From contig JAHQWG010000025.1 in assembly GCA_029856045.1 (NCBI GenBank), positions 94,904 to 158,903 of the forward strand: a stretch of 64,000 bases of DNA, in the 5' to 3' direction. Positions within the stretch are counted from its first letter, which is position 1; every line of letters begins with the position of its first letter. This DNA is from Promethearchaeia archaeon (GTDB taxonomy: Archaea > Asgardarchaeota > Lokiarchaeia > Sigyniarchaeales > SOKP01). Shown here piece by piece: positions 18,754 through 28,989 of the stretch. The translations under genes were made by a program, and so were the position numbers. The notes under the pieces were generated by a model that was given only the letters and a program-made list of their open reading frames with translations, was not told where the DNA came from and made no database searches.

Positions 18754-20811
18754 GTGAAAAGAATGTTAAAATTAAAAGTAAAAAAAGTTGTAATGTTTAA
18801 ACATGGTGTTTCCTATTATATTCTCGGAGGAAATTTAAAGGGCTCTGGCAAATTTGAATTGGAATTTAAAACAGATGAGATGAATGATATATTAAAATCT
18901 CTGTTTGTATTAGATACCAGTCAAAAAGGATACATTTCTTCTATAAGTTTTGATGCAGCTTTAGAAACTTCACAATTACTAAGTCAAATTTCATTAAATG
19001 TCCCTGATGACGATTCTTTTTCTTCAGTTTTAACGCAGATTAAGGGAGCAAAGATAAATTTTACTATTGGAACTGCTAAAAAGATGAGCGGTACGGTTAT
19101 GGGCATTGAATATAGAGAAAAATTCATAAAAGAAGAGAAAATAGAAGAACCACTTTTAATCACTTTAAATGAGAATAACACAATCTCTAAAATCCCATTT
19201 TCCGAGATAAGCTCATTTGAAATATTAAATGAAGATCTCCAGAAAGATCTAAAGTTTTTTTTAGACACTGTAATTGCAGGAAAAAAGAAGGATACAAAAT
19301 ATATCGTTATTAATTGTGAATCTGGAGGGCAAGATGAAGTAAAGAGATCAATTGTTGTAAGCTATCTTCAAGAGAGTCCAATTTGGAAAACCACATATAG
19401 ATTAATTATGAGTAAAAAACAAGCTTTAGAAAAGAAATGCTTACTCTCAGGTTGGTGTATCGTGGAGAACGTTACAAACATGGACTGGGAGGAAATTGAA
19501 TTATCATTAGTTGCTGGAATGCCTGTATCATTCAAATATGATTTTTATCACCCAATTTTTATTCAGAGACCGGTAATTACTCCACCAAAAGTATTAAGTG
19601 CAAAACCTATTGAAATAGAAGAGGGCATGGAAATGGAGGAGTATGATAAATATAAAATGGAGGCAACATATGAGATAAAAGAAGCAGAAGCAGCTCCTCC
19701 TGCTCCAATGGCAATGGCAACAGCAGGAGCGAAAAAGTCAAGAAAAGCTGCGATTGGTGGAGGATTTGGTGCTATGGCTGATGAGGCGCTTCTAGATAAA
19801 GTTAGAACCCAAACATCTGTTCAAACAAAAGACCTGGGAGAGCTTTTTGAATACAATATATCAAAACCTGTATCTCTTAAAAGGAAGCATAGTGCCTTAG
19901 TACCAATTGTAAGTGAAGAAATAATAGCAAAAAAAATTCTACTTTACAATAAAAATGAAAATGATAAAAATCCAAATGCATGCCTTGAAATTACAAATAA
20001 TACAAATTTAACCCTGGAACGAGGACCTGTAACAATCATTTACGACAATAACCTCGCTGGGGAAGCAATTATTCCATTTTTGAACAAAACCGATACAAGA
20101 TTATTAAACTATGCAATCGAACAAGCTGTGCTTATTGATCACGAGCAGAAGTCAGAAAGTAAAAGAGTCCATAAAATTAGTTTCTCAGGACACTATTGTT
20201 ATGAATATTATTATACCAATCTAACTACAACATACAAAATTAAGAATAAAACTGATGAAGTGAAAGAATTATATCTTGATCATCCAAAACAATCAGGGTA
20301 TAAAATATTAGAAAGTCCTGAAGAGCCTGAAGAAACTCCAAATTATTGGCGTTTTAAATTGAATATAGAACCAAAGGATGCAGTTTCATTTACTATTAAA
20401 GAACAGAGAGAGAATTCTTCTAGTTATTATTTATGGAATTGGACCAAAGAAGATATCTTTAAACGAGTAGAATTTTATATTAAACAAAAGTTCATTAATG
20501 AGAAACTTGAAACCCAATTGATGGAGATAGCAGAATTGATTGGAAAGGTGAATGATTTAAAGAATAAAAAAGAAAACTTAATCAATGAAAAAGATCAAAT
20601 GGAAAATGAACAACAAAGAATTAGAGATAATATTTCAGTATTAGGGCAAACTTCTCAAGAAAACGTCTTGAAAGAAAAATATGTTAAAAAATTGACAGAC
20701 CAAGAGAACAAATTCGAAAAAATATCTTCCGAAATAAAAGCAATGGATAAAGAACTTGAAAGTTTAAATGAAACTATTTCTAAAAAAATGGATAAACTTA
20801 GAGTTAGTTAA
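18754..20811 (+). CDS. DUF4139/mucoidy-inhibitor-like protein with C-terminal coiled coil
   Basis: VKKVVMFKHGVSYYILGGNLKG..., SYLQESPIWKTTYRLI, GWCIVENVTNMDWEEIELSLVAGMPVSF; Gly/Ala linker; Lys/Glu-rich coiled-coil tail. Confidence 0.75.
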   Translation: MKRMLKLKVKKVVMFKHGVSYYILGGNLKGSGKFELEFKTDEMNDILKSLFVLDTSQKGYISSISFDAALETSQLLSQISLNVPDDDSFSSVLTQIKGAKINFTIGTAKKMSGTVMGIEYREKFIKEEKIEEPLLITLNENNTISKIPFSEISSFEILNEDLQKDLKFFLDTVIAGKKKDTKYIVINCESGGQDEVKRSIVVSYLQESPIWKTTYRLIMSKKQALEKKCLLSGWCIVENVTNMDWEEIELSLVAGMPVSFKYDFYHPIFIQRPVITPPKVLSAKPIEIEEGMEMEEYDKYKMEATYEIKEAEAAPPAPMAMATAGAKKSRKAAIGGGFGAMADEALLDKVRTQTSVQTKDLGELFEYNISKPVSLKRKHSALVPIVSEEIIAKKILLYNKNENDKNPNACLEITNNTNLTLERGPVTIIYDNNLAGEAIIPFLNKTDTRLLNYAIEQAVLIDHEQKSESKRVHKISFSGHYCYEYYYTNLTTTYKIKNKTDEVKELYLDHPKQSGYKILESPEEPEETPNYWRFKLNIEPKDAVSFTIKEQRENSSSYYLWNWTKEDIFKRVEFYIKQKFINEKLETQLMEIAELIGKVNDLKNKKENLINEKDQMENEQQRIRDNISVLGQTSQENVLKEKYVKKLTDQENKFEKISSEIKAMDKELESLNETISKKMDKLRVS

Positions 20812-21009
20812 AAAACAAAAAAAATCTCATAAAAAATATCCTTTTTCTTAATTTTTTTCTTTTAGAAAATTCTTTGAAATTAGATGAATGATAAAATACT
20901 TTAAAAATTAAAGAAATCTCTTATAAAATTTTTATACTATTTTTATAATATATCTTCATAGCAATTTTTTGAAAAAAAAATCTAATTATTATTATTTGGG
21001 TGAACAAAA

Positions 21010-23271
21010 ATATCAACTGAAACTAATAGTGAAATTAAAAAGATTAAGGCTGAAAAAAAGCTAAAGGAATCTAAAATAAAAAAGGAAAAAAAGAAATCTA
21101 AAATAAAAAGCGAGAAACAAAAAGAGAGAGAGGAAGTAGAAAAAAAAGAACATTCTTTAAGGGCCATTGCATTAGATACTGGCGGAACAATGAGTGATTC
21201 TTTTGTAATTGACGAAGAAGGAACATTTATAATAGGAAAGGCAATTACTACTCCAGAGGATGAGTCTGAAGGGATATTAAATTCAATTAAGGATGCTTTA
21301 GGTTATTGGGATACGACTTTAGAAGATTCAGGAGGATCTGTAGAAGCCTTAGTATATTCTGGAACAACAATGATAAATAGGCTTTTAGAGAGAAAGGGAA
21401 ACAGTAATATTGGAATTATAGTTAATGCAGGTTTTGAGGATCTCCCCAGATTAGGAAGAGCTCTTCAATGTTGGATATGGCTCGACTATGGAGGACGCCT
21501 CCATGCGAGGGAACACGAACACCCCAAACCACTAGTACCAAGGAAACAAATTAAAGGTGTCCGCGGACGAATCAATTTCTGGGGAGAGGAGCTGATTCCA
21601 CTTTATAAAGATGAAGTTAGAGTAGCCATAGAAGAATTACTCGAAATGGGGGTGGATAGTATTTGTGTTTGCCTACTTTGTTCCTACATGAATCCAGCTC
21701 ATGAAAAACGTGTGAAAAGGATTGCAGAACGGCTAATGAAGGAAAAAGATAAGAAGATTCCTATAATCTTATCATGCGAGCATAATCCTGTTAGAGGTGA
21801 AACTCCTAGACTAAATGCTCTTATCATTGAACAGTATGCTGCAGAACCATCAAGAAAATTGTTAGTAAAAATTGCCGAAACTTTTCAAGAGAAACAAGTT
21901 CCCGCGCCTCTTAGAATCTTAACAACTTATGGAGGTACAATCTCCCCATATCACAAACAACTCATTACAACCCTAGTATCCGGTCCTATTGGTGGAATGA
22001 TAGGATGCAAATTCATAGCCAAGGAATATGGAATAAAGAACTTAGTATCCTCAGATGTAGGGGGTACCAGTTTCGATGTAGGTCTTATAATGGAAAATTA
22101 CGTTCCTACCAAATGGGAGAGTTCTGTTGGAAAATTCATTTTAAACATACCCATGATAGGTTTAAACTCAATAGGTGCAGGTACTGGCATGTATGTGAGA
22201 TATAATAAAGTTTCAGGAAGATTAGAATTTGGACCTGAAAGTGCAGGATATCGTATCGGAGTATGTAATGAGCCATCTGGAGTTGAAACAGTCACAATGA
22301 CGGATTGTAGTTTAATTTTGGGATATCTCAATCCAGACTATTTTCTCGGAGGAAATATTCCATTAGACAAGAAGCGAGCATATAAATATATCAAAGAACA
22401 GTTGGCAGACCCTTTTGGTGTAGACCCAGAAAGAACTGCACGAGGTGCACTTGATTTAATAGAGATTAACATGAAAAATCATCTTAATGGAATGATTCAA
22501 GGTCTTGGTTTCAGACCAGAGAACTATACCCTCATCTCCTTCGGAGGGGCTGGGCCACTCCATGTGGCAGGATATGCTAGGGAGTTAAAGTTTCAAGATA
22601 TTATGATACCAGAATGGGCAGCTGCGTTCTCAGCGTATGGTTGTGCATGTGCCGAACATTCTTACAGACATGAAAAGTCTGTGGATTTATTGATACCTCC
22701 TGATGGGAGTATGAATGAAATTGTATCTATGATGCTCAACGCTACGTGGAGTGAATTAAAAAAGGATATAATAAAAGAGTTTGAAAAAGAGGATAGAGAT
22801 CCTAGTGAAATGGAATTTATTCCCTCAGTTCGAATACAATATTTTGGTATGTTTGATGATTTAGAAGTAACATCTACATCTGATAATCTTAAAGCCGAAG
22901 ATGTGTGGAAACTGGCAAGAAGTTATGATGATCTTTTCGATCAAATATTTCGAAGAGGTACAAAAAGTCCTAATCTTGGATATCATATAACCAAGGCGGT
23001 GGCAACAGGGATTATTCCAGTTCCTAAGCCCAAATTGCCGGATTATAAGTTGAGTGGGAAGGATCCGTACAAAGGAGCAAATAAAGGAAAGAGAAAAATA
23101 TTCTGGGAAGCTGATTGGCATAATGCTTCACTTTGGGAGATGAATTTACTTAATCCTGGAAATTTAATAGATGGTCCCGCAGTTATCGAGGCTCCGGCAA
23201 CCACTTTACTGGTTCCGCCGGGTTTTAAAGTTTTTCTTGATAAACATAGAATTTTTCATATGGAGGTGTAA
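21010..23271 (+). CDS. HyuA / acetone carboxylase beta-like subunit (probable AUA start, Lys-rich leader)
   Basis: RAIALDTGGTMSDSFVIDEEGTF, VSSDVGGTSFDVGLI, SFGGAGPLHV. The phosphate-binding DTGGT motif lies upstream of the first ATG (21190), so the CDS must start upstream; ATA 21010 follows GGGTGA + 6 nt. Confidence 0.9.
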   Translation: MSTETNSEIKKIKAEKKLKESKIKKEKKKSKIKSEKQKEREEVEKKEHSLRAIALDTGGTMSDSFVIDEEGTFIIGKAITTPEDESEGILNSIKDALGYWDTTLEDSGGSVEALVYSGTTMINRLLERKGNSNIGIIVNAGFEDLPRLGRALQCWIWLDYGGRLHAREHEHPKPLVPRKQIKGVRGRINFWGEELIPLYKDEVRVAIEELLEMGVDSICVCLLCSYMNPAHEKRVKRIAERLMKEKDKKIPIILSCEHNPVRGETPRLNALIIEQYAAEPSRKLLVKIAETFQEKQVPAPLRILTTYGGTISPYHKQLITTLVSGPIGGMIGCKFIAKEYGIKNLVSSDVGGTSFDVGLIMENYVPTKWESSVGKFILNIPMIGLNSIGAGTGMYVRYNKVSGRLEFGPESAGYRIGVCNEPSGVETVTMTDCSLILGYLNPDYFLGGNIPLDKKRAYKYIKEQLADPFGVDPERTARGALDLIEINMKNHLNGMIQGLGFRPENYTLISFGGAGPLHVAGYARELKFQDIMIPEWAAAFSAYGCACAEHSYRHEKSVDLLIPPDGSMNEIVSMMLNATWSELKKDIIKEFEKEDRDPSEMEFIPSVRIQYFGMFDDLEVTSTSDNLKAEDVWKLARSYDDLFDQIFRRGTKSPNLGYHITKAVATGIIPVPKPKLPDYKLSGKDPYKGANKGKRKIFWEADWHNASLWEMNLLNPGNLIDGPAVIEAPATTLLVPPGFKVFLDKHRIFHMEV

Positions 23272-23275
23272 AGAA

Positions 23276-25492
23276 ATGAATAATAAACCAATTGGATGGA
23301 ATGGAAAAACACTTATGAAAATGCTTGAAGAAAGCGAGAAATATATAAAGGAAACAAAATCATATTATGGAATAGATAAACTAAAGTTAAAGGAAGAAGA
23401 CCCTTTTGAATATGAACGAGCATTTGCAAGTCTTAGAGGTGCATTAGTTTCTGCAAGAGAAACTGCATTACATGTTGCCGCTTCACCCATTGTTAAAGAG
23501 ATTGGTGAGCTCTGCTTTGCTTTATATACTCCAGAAGGTGATTCTATTGTTGTTTCAACTGGTATCTTGGTTCATGTCCACACAATGAGCGAAGCCGTAA
23601 AATTTATGGTAAAAGAGGATTATGAACAAGACCCCGGAATCAACCCAGGTGATATTTTTCTAAATAATGACCCCGAATGCGGAAATGTGCATACAACAGA
23701 TGTCCAGACTCTAATTCCGATATTCTGGAAGGAAGAATTGATTGGCTGGGCGGGAGGTGTAACTCATCAAATCGATTCTGGAGGTATTACTCCAGGTCAT
23801 GATTTAGTTGCAGCTATTCAACGTTTTGATGATGGGGTTTATTACACTTGTCGAAAGATCGGATCGAATGATAAAATATGGAAAGATCACATGATAAATG
23901 CTCGAAGATCAGTTAGAACTCCATTTTATTGGGAGTTGGACGAAAAATGTAGATTAGCGGGAGATTTAATGATTCGAGATGCGGTTCTAGAGTTTATAGA
24001 GAGAGAAGGAATTGAATACTATAAACAATTTATAAGAGAGGTAATAGAGGAGGGAAGAAGGATTTTTCAAGAACGTGTGAAAGAACGACTGATACCTGGG
24101 AGGTATAGAGCTGCAGCTTTCTTTGATATACCTATGAAGGAAGAAGCTTGGCAACCTAGGGCAAAAATAGATAAGGTCAGCAACCAACCATTAGAAATAA
24201 TAATTAAGAATGATGGAAAAATGTCACTTTCATTTGATGGAGCAAGTGGTCCTGGAGCAAATCCTATGAACTGTGCAAAAGGAGCAATGGAAGGAGGTCA
24301 ATGGGTTCTCTTAACGCAGGTTTTAATATATGGAGATAAAGTGAATGATGGGGCATATTTTGCTGTAGAGACAGATTACCCGCTAGGAACATGGTGTAAT
24401 CCAGGAGATTCTTCTTTATCATATCAGAGTCCTTGGGGTAATTTAATTCCTGCATATACGGGAATGATGAAGTGTCTATCTTATGGACTATTCTCGCGTG
24501 GATATAGAGAAGAAATCGTTCCAGGGTATGGGTTTACCGGAGATGCAATTCAAGGTGGAGGAATTTATTCTGCTGGGCCGCTTAAAGGGGAAAGGTGGTC
24601 ATTATCAACATTTGAGATTAGCGGTCAAGGCTTGGGAGCAAGTGGTGTTAGAGATGGACTGGATTGGGGATATGCAATGTGGAATCCAGAAGCTGACCTT
24701 GGAGATGTTGAAACATGGGAACTATTCCAAGGAGGAATTCCTTATTTATCAAGAAGAGTTAAACCAAATACTGCAGGTCATGGAAAATATCGAGGTGGAG
24801 CAAATTATGAAGGAGTGGCAATGATTGCAAATTCAAAAGAAGTGGACTTTTTTGGAGCTAGGGATGGTTATTGTTTTCATGGATCTGGTGGTATGCACGG
24901 GGGTTATCCTCATGCAACTGGATATCGACTTTATGCCAAAAAGACAAATATTCAGGAGATTATACAAAATCAAAAAGAATATCCATTAGGAGATCCAGAT
25001 CCTAGTAATGGTGAATTTGAGAAATTACTAGAGGGAGATATTGTGAGAAAGAAATACTGCACAATCTATCCTATCATCTTGGAGAATAACGATATTATTT
25101 ATTATGCATTAAGTGGAGGTCCAGGATACGGTGATCCTCTAGAGAGAAAGGTGGAGAGTGTAAAACAAGACCTTAATAATGGAATTTACACAAATGATTT
25201 AGTCTATAATATTTATGGTGTAGTAGCAGAATATGATGAAGAAATGGGAGAGTGGGTAATCGACAAAATGGGCACAGACATACGTCGAGAAGAAATTAGA
25301 GCGGAACGAAAAGATAAATCCTTGACATTTGATGATTATTGGGAACAAGAACGGTGGAAAATTACGGAAGATATGCTGAGTGAACCAGTAAAACTAATGT
25401 ATTCTGAAAGTTTAAATTTATCTCCAAAATGGGCAAAGGAATTCCTAGAATTTTGGAGATTACCCGAGGATTTCCAACTGGAGGTGAAATAA
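23276..25492 (+). CDS. HyuB / acetone carboxylase alpha-like subunit
   Basis: GDIFLNNDPECGNVHTTDVQ, GWAGGVTHQIDSGGITPG, GGGIYSAGPLKGERW. Start ATG 23276 preceded by GGAGGTGT. Confidence 0.92.
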   Translation: MNNKPIGWNGKTLMKMLEESEKYIKETKSYYGIDKLKLKEEDPFEYERAFASLRGALVSARETALHVAASPIVKEIGELCFALYTPEGDSIVVSTGILVHVHTMSEAVKFMVKEDYEQDPGINPGDIFLNNDPECGNVHTTDVQTLIPIFWKEELIGWAGGVTHQIDSGGITPGHDLVAAIQRFDDGVYYTCRKIGSNDKIWKDHMINARRSVRTPFYWELDEKCRLAGDLMIRDAVLEFIEREGIEYYKQFIREVIEEGRRIFQERVKERLIPGRYRAAAFFDIPMKEEAWQPRAKIDKVSNQPLEIIIKNDGKMSLSFDGASGPGANPMNCAKGAMEGGQWVLLTQVLIYGDKVNDGAYFAVETDYPLGTWCNPGDSSLSYQSPWGNLIPAYTGMMKCLSYGLFSRGYREEIVPGYGFTGDAIQGGGIYSAGPLKGERWSLSTFEISGQGLGASGVRDGLDWGYAMWNPEADLGDVETWELFQGGIPYLSRRVKPNTAGHGKYRGGANYEGVAMIANSKEVDFFGARDGYCFHGSGGMHGGYPHATGYRLYAKKTNIQEIIQNQKEYPLGDPDPSNGEFEKLLEGDIVRKKYCTIYPIILENNDIIYYALSGGPGYGDPLERKVESVKQDLNNGIYTNDLVYNIYGVVAEYDEEMGEWVIDKMGTDIRREEIRAERKDKSLTFDDYWEQERWKITEDMLSEPVKLMYSESLNLSPKWAKEFLEFWRLPEDFQLEVK

Positions 25493-25493
25493 A

Positions 25494-25988
25494 ATGGTAA
25501 AATACGATAAAAAGACACTTGAAAGGATGATTAATGGAGATTTGACTTGGGAGGAATTAAAACCAATAATAAGTGGTACAAAGGATCCTGATAGATTTGA
25601 TAAAATTATTGAGATTTTACAAGAAAAAGTCTCTTGGGATGAGAAAATCATCTTACCAATTCATGAACATTTATATATCGTCTCAAAGGATGATAAAAGA
25701 ATAGTAAAATGTGATTGCGGATATGAGTATGGAGATTATAAAGAGAACTGGAAAAAGAAATGTAGAATAAATGTGAGAGATACAGCTGAAGAGCTTGAAG
25801 AATTTTATCCAAAATATATGGCTAGTGACCCAGATTGGATGGAACTTAGAGAATATTTCTGTCCTGGTTGTTTTACACTGCTAGATACGGAAGCTGTACC
25901 TCCAGGATATCCTACAATTTTTAATTTTCTGCCCGATATTGATGCATTCTACAAAGAGTGGCTTGGAAGAAAAGCTCCAGATAGATAG
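25494..25988 (+). CDS. Acetone carboxylase gamma-like subunit
   Basis: CDCGYEYGDYKENWKKKCRINVRDTAEELEEFYPKYMASDPDWMELREYFCPGCFTLLDTEAVPPGYP; full SD GGAGGTGA 6 nt upstream; directly follows HyuB. Confidence 0.85.
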   Translation: MVKYDKKTLERMINGDLTWEELKPIISGTKDPDRFDKIIEILQEKVSWDEKIILPIHEHLYIVSKDDKRIVKCDCGYEYGDYKENWKKKCRINVRDTAEELEEFYPKYMASDPDWMELREYFCPGCFTLLDTEAVPPGYPTIFNFLPDIDAFYKEWLGRKAPDR

Positions 25989-26145
25989 TAAGAGTTCCTA
26001 ATTGATAATTTAAAAATATGACACAATGAAATCAGTGTTAAATGAATAATTTTAACAAAATTTTTTCAAACCTTTTTTTTTTATTTCAATTTGATAAATT
26101 GAAAAAATAAAATAATAAATTTCATGGAAGTTGAATATTTTCATA

Positions 26146-27432
26146 ATGAGTGAAATAAACACCAATATAATTAAGAATATAAATAAGGACCAAATACTTA
26201 AGGACGCTTATGATTTAAGTTTTCCGCGTAGGATTGGGAGCGAAGGAAATCTAAAAGCAAGAGAGCTTTTAGTTTCAAAGATTACAGAACTAGAATATAA
26301 ACCACATTTTCAGAATTTTACGTATTCCTATTTATTTCGTTCATTTATTTTTAATATCATACGAATTATATACATTTTAGGAATTATGGGGCTGTTAATT
26401 TTGTATTTTCCTTTCACACAAGATAGAATCATCTGGATTTTAATTCCCGGAACATTAATTATTGTTTTATTAGTAATTGAATTTTCATATCACCAAGAAA
26501 TAAGTCAATTCGCTATAATGAATTGGGAGAAATTAAAACCTAAACAAAAAAAGCTAATTAGAAATGGAAAAAATATATTTGCAATTAAGTCAAATGAATC
26601 CAGATTAATTTTTTCTGATGAATTAAACGAATTTCAATTGAATTTAGAGAGAAAAAGCGAATATAAACGACATTTAATAATTTTAAGTGCTCATTATGAT
26701 TCAATAAACGTTTCATTTGGACCCTTTTTAATAATATTTACTTCAATTTTAAATACCATAGGCATATTGATAATTGGATTTTTTCCAATCGTGCTTTTGA
26801 TTCTGTCAGGGATCTGGTACTATATATTTACGGTAATTTATCTTATATTCTGCTCTTTGACTTTATTATCATCATTTATTAGACTGTTTAGAAAATTACA
26901 AAATTTTTCTGATGGAGCAATAGATAACGCAAGTGGAGTTTCTACGGTATTAGGTGTTGCTCGGGCTCTAAAAGAAATAGATTTACCAAATGTAGATATA
27001 ATATTTTCCTTTTGGGACGCTGAAGAGGAAGGACTTGTAGGAAGTTTATCATTTGTAGAAAAACACCTTCAAAAATTAATTAATTTATATGGTATTGAAA
27101 ATATTCATGTAATTTCGTATGATGGGTGCGGTTCAAAAGGTCAAATCAGTTTTGGAAGATCTTTTGGCTTTCCCAGGGTAATAAAACATGATAAGGGAAT
27201 AGTCAATAAATTAAAAGCAAGTGCGGAATCATTGGAGATACCTACAAAGACATCATGGTTCTACTATCCTCCGTCGGATCATGCTTGTTTTGGAATAAGA
27301 AATATAGACTCAGTCTGGTTTTATTCATTCGCCGCAGTATCAAATACTGTAAAAGATAAAAAAGAGTTATTAGTAGGAAAGACATTGGTAAATTCTGTTA
27401 AGATTACATTACAATATTTATCAAATTTTTAA
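26146..27432 (+). CDS. M28-family membrane-bound zinc peptidase
   Basis: SAHYDS, SDGAIDNASGVS, FWDAEEEGLVGS, SDHACF; internal TM helices. Confidence 0.88.
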   Translation: MSEINTNIIKNINKDQILKDAYDLSFPRRIGSEGNLKARELLVSKITELEYKPHFQNFTYSYLFRSFIFNIIRIIYILGIMGLLILYFPFTQDRIIWILIPGTLIIVLLVIEFSYHQEISQFAIMNWEKLKPKQKKLIRNGKNIFAIKSNESRLIFSDELNEFQLNLERKSEYKRHLIILSAHYDSINVSFGPFLIIFTSILNTIGILIIGFFPIVLLILSGIWYYIFTVIYLIFCSLTLLSSFIRLFRKLQNFSDGAIDNASGVSTVLGVARALKEIDLPNVDIIFSFWDAEEEGLVGSLSFVEKHLQKLINLYGIENIHVISYDGCGSKGQISFGRSFGFPRVIKHDKGIVNKLKASAESLEIPTKTSWFYYPPSDHACFGIRNIDSVWFYSFAAVSNTVKDKKELLVGKTLVNSVKITLQYLSNF

Positions 27433-27536
27433 TGTATTATCAAATTTCCTATAATTTAAAATTGAGTGATTATCTTTAAAGTAATTATTTAAAAAAAAAA
27501 TTAGAGGAAATTAAAAAAATTCTATTCTATTTTAAA

Positions 27537-28790
27537 TTATAAGAGAGATCTAAACATTCTTCGGATTGAATTCTGCACAATAAGCATTTGTACATTCCTT
27601 GTACCTCCAATAACTTCCTCCACTTTTGAGGCATCTAATGCCTCATCTAGTAGAGTGTTATCAGTAAGAGAAATTCCACCCATATGATTTTGAATCTCGT
27701 AGCAAACCTCGTGAGAGAGTTTACATCCGTAATATTTAATTTGCGATGATAAAGAAGCCATCCATTTTTCGATTTCTTTGCTTGGTTTTTCAGCAAAAAG
27801 AATTTTATCATCATATATTGATGCAATTTGAAAAGCCATCATTGTGGCTGCTGTGACTTTAGTAAGTAAATCAGCAAGCGGAAATCCAATACCTTGATAT
27901 CCAATTATGTCTTTATTAAATTGCTTTCTCAAATTGGAATAAATAAGTCCATGAATAAGTCCATTCCAACAGATACCTAATGTACTTCCTACAATACTTA
28001 TCCTTTCGGGAATTAAACCGTCAAATAGATAATTATATCCCTTTCCATCATCTCCTAATATGTATGGATATGGAACCTTAACATCTTCAAGAATACTATG
28101 AGCTATATGCACTCTTGGAACGGCATTTATACGTAATCTTTCAGTTCTAATGCCAAATTCTTTTTTAAACATTGCTTGGACCATAGTACCCCTCGGATCT
28201 TTCATATTATACACCCCATATCCAACAAAGTAGTCAGCTTTAGGACCATTCGTAGTGAAAATCTTCTCTCCGTTAAATATAACCCCATCAGCAGCTTTCT
28301 CGCAAGTTGTTAGCAGATTAACTGCATCTGAACCTCTTTCTGGTTCCGTAATTAAAATACAACCAATGCCATTTCCCTCCATTAAATCTGCTTGAACTTT
28401 AGAGATCTCGCTTGTCTCGCCGTGCTGGAATGTTGGGTTCCCACAGAGTATTCCACTGGCTAAACGTGCAAGGTCCAGTTGTGGATCACAGATGCTTAAA
28501 ATTGTAGCTAATAAAACTTCATATTTCATTCCATAAGGGATAAAATCTTTATATTTATTCATTCGTTGGATAAAACCTCGTTCTCCAAGTTTTGGAAATA
28601 ATACATAGACATCTTTTTCTCTATCAATTGTAGGGGCTAATTCAAGGCAAAAATCTTCGACTTCTTTGACAAATGCCAGTTCTTCTTCGTTTAATAATGG
28701 AAAGATATTTTGATTCAAAATCTTATAAAAATTACCCAATTCCAATTTTTCTAAAATTTCATCCTTGATAATTTTTTCTTGTATTTTCAT
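27537..28790 (-). CDS. Acyl-CoA dehydrogenase
   Basis: LITEPERGSDAVNL, GEKIFTTNGPKADYFVG, QNHMGGISLTDNTLLDEALDASKVEEVIGGTRNVQ. Confidence 0.93.
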   Translation of the reverse strand: MKIQEKIIKDEILEKLELGNFYKILNQNIFPLLNEEELAFVKEVEDFCLELAPTIDREKDVYVLFPKLGERGFIQRMNKYKDFIPYGMKYEVLLATILSICDPQLDLARLASGILCGNPTFQHGETSEISKVQADLMEGNGIGCILITEPERGSDAVNLLTTCEKAADGVIFNGEKIFTTNGPKADYFVGYGVYNMKDPRGTMVQAMFKKEFGIRTERLRINAVPRVHIAHSILEDVKVPYPYILGDDGKGYNYLFDGLIPERISIVGSTLGICWNGLIHGLIYSNLRKQFNKDIIGYQGIGFPLADLLTKVTAATMMAFQIASIYDDKILFAEKPSKEIEKWMASLSSQIKYYGCKLSHEVCYEIQNHMGGISLTDNTLLDEALDASKVEEVIGGTRNVQMLIVQNSIRRMFRSLL

Positions 28791-28989
28791 ATTTAATTCA
28801 GTTTAAATATTCATTTTAAAGTCTAATATCCATTAAAAACGAAACATATTTTATTAATTTATAACATAGTGAGTATCAAAATTTTAAATATAATAACTAA
28901 AATCTACAATTAATAAGAAATAATTTATAACTAAGAAATAAAATTATTATTTTAATAGAATTAAAAAAAAGGAACAAATCTATAGAAAA

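Noticed and set aside
22005-24824. Alternative-frame ORFs inside hyuA/hyuB (22005..22205 +, 22098..22331 -, 22861..23121 -, 23987..24187 -, 24264..24455 -, 24483..24824 +)
   Set aside because: Overlap strongly supported HyuA/HyuB coding frames; low-quality composition.
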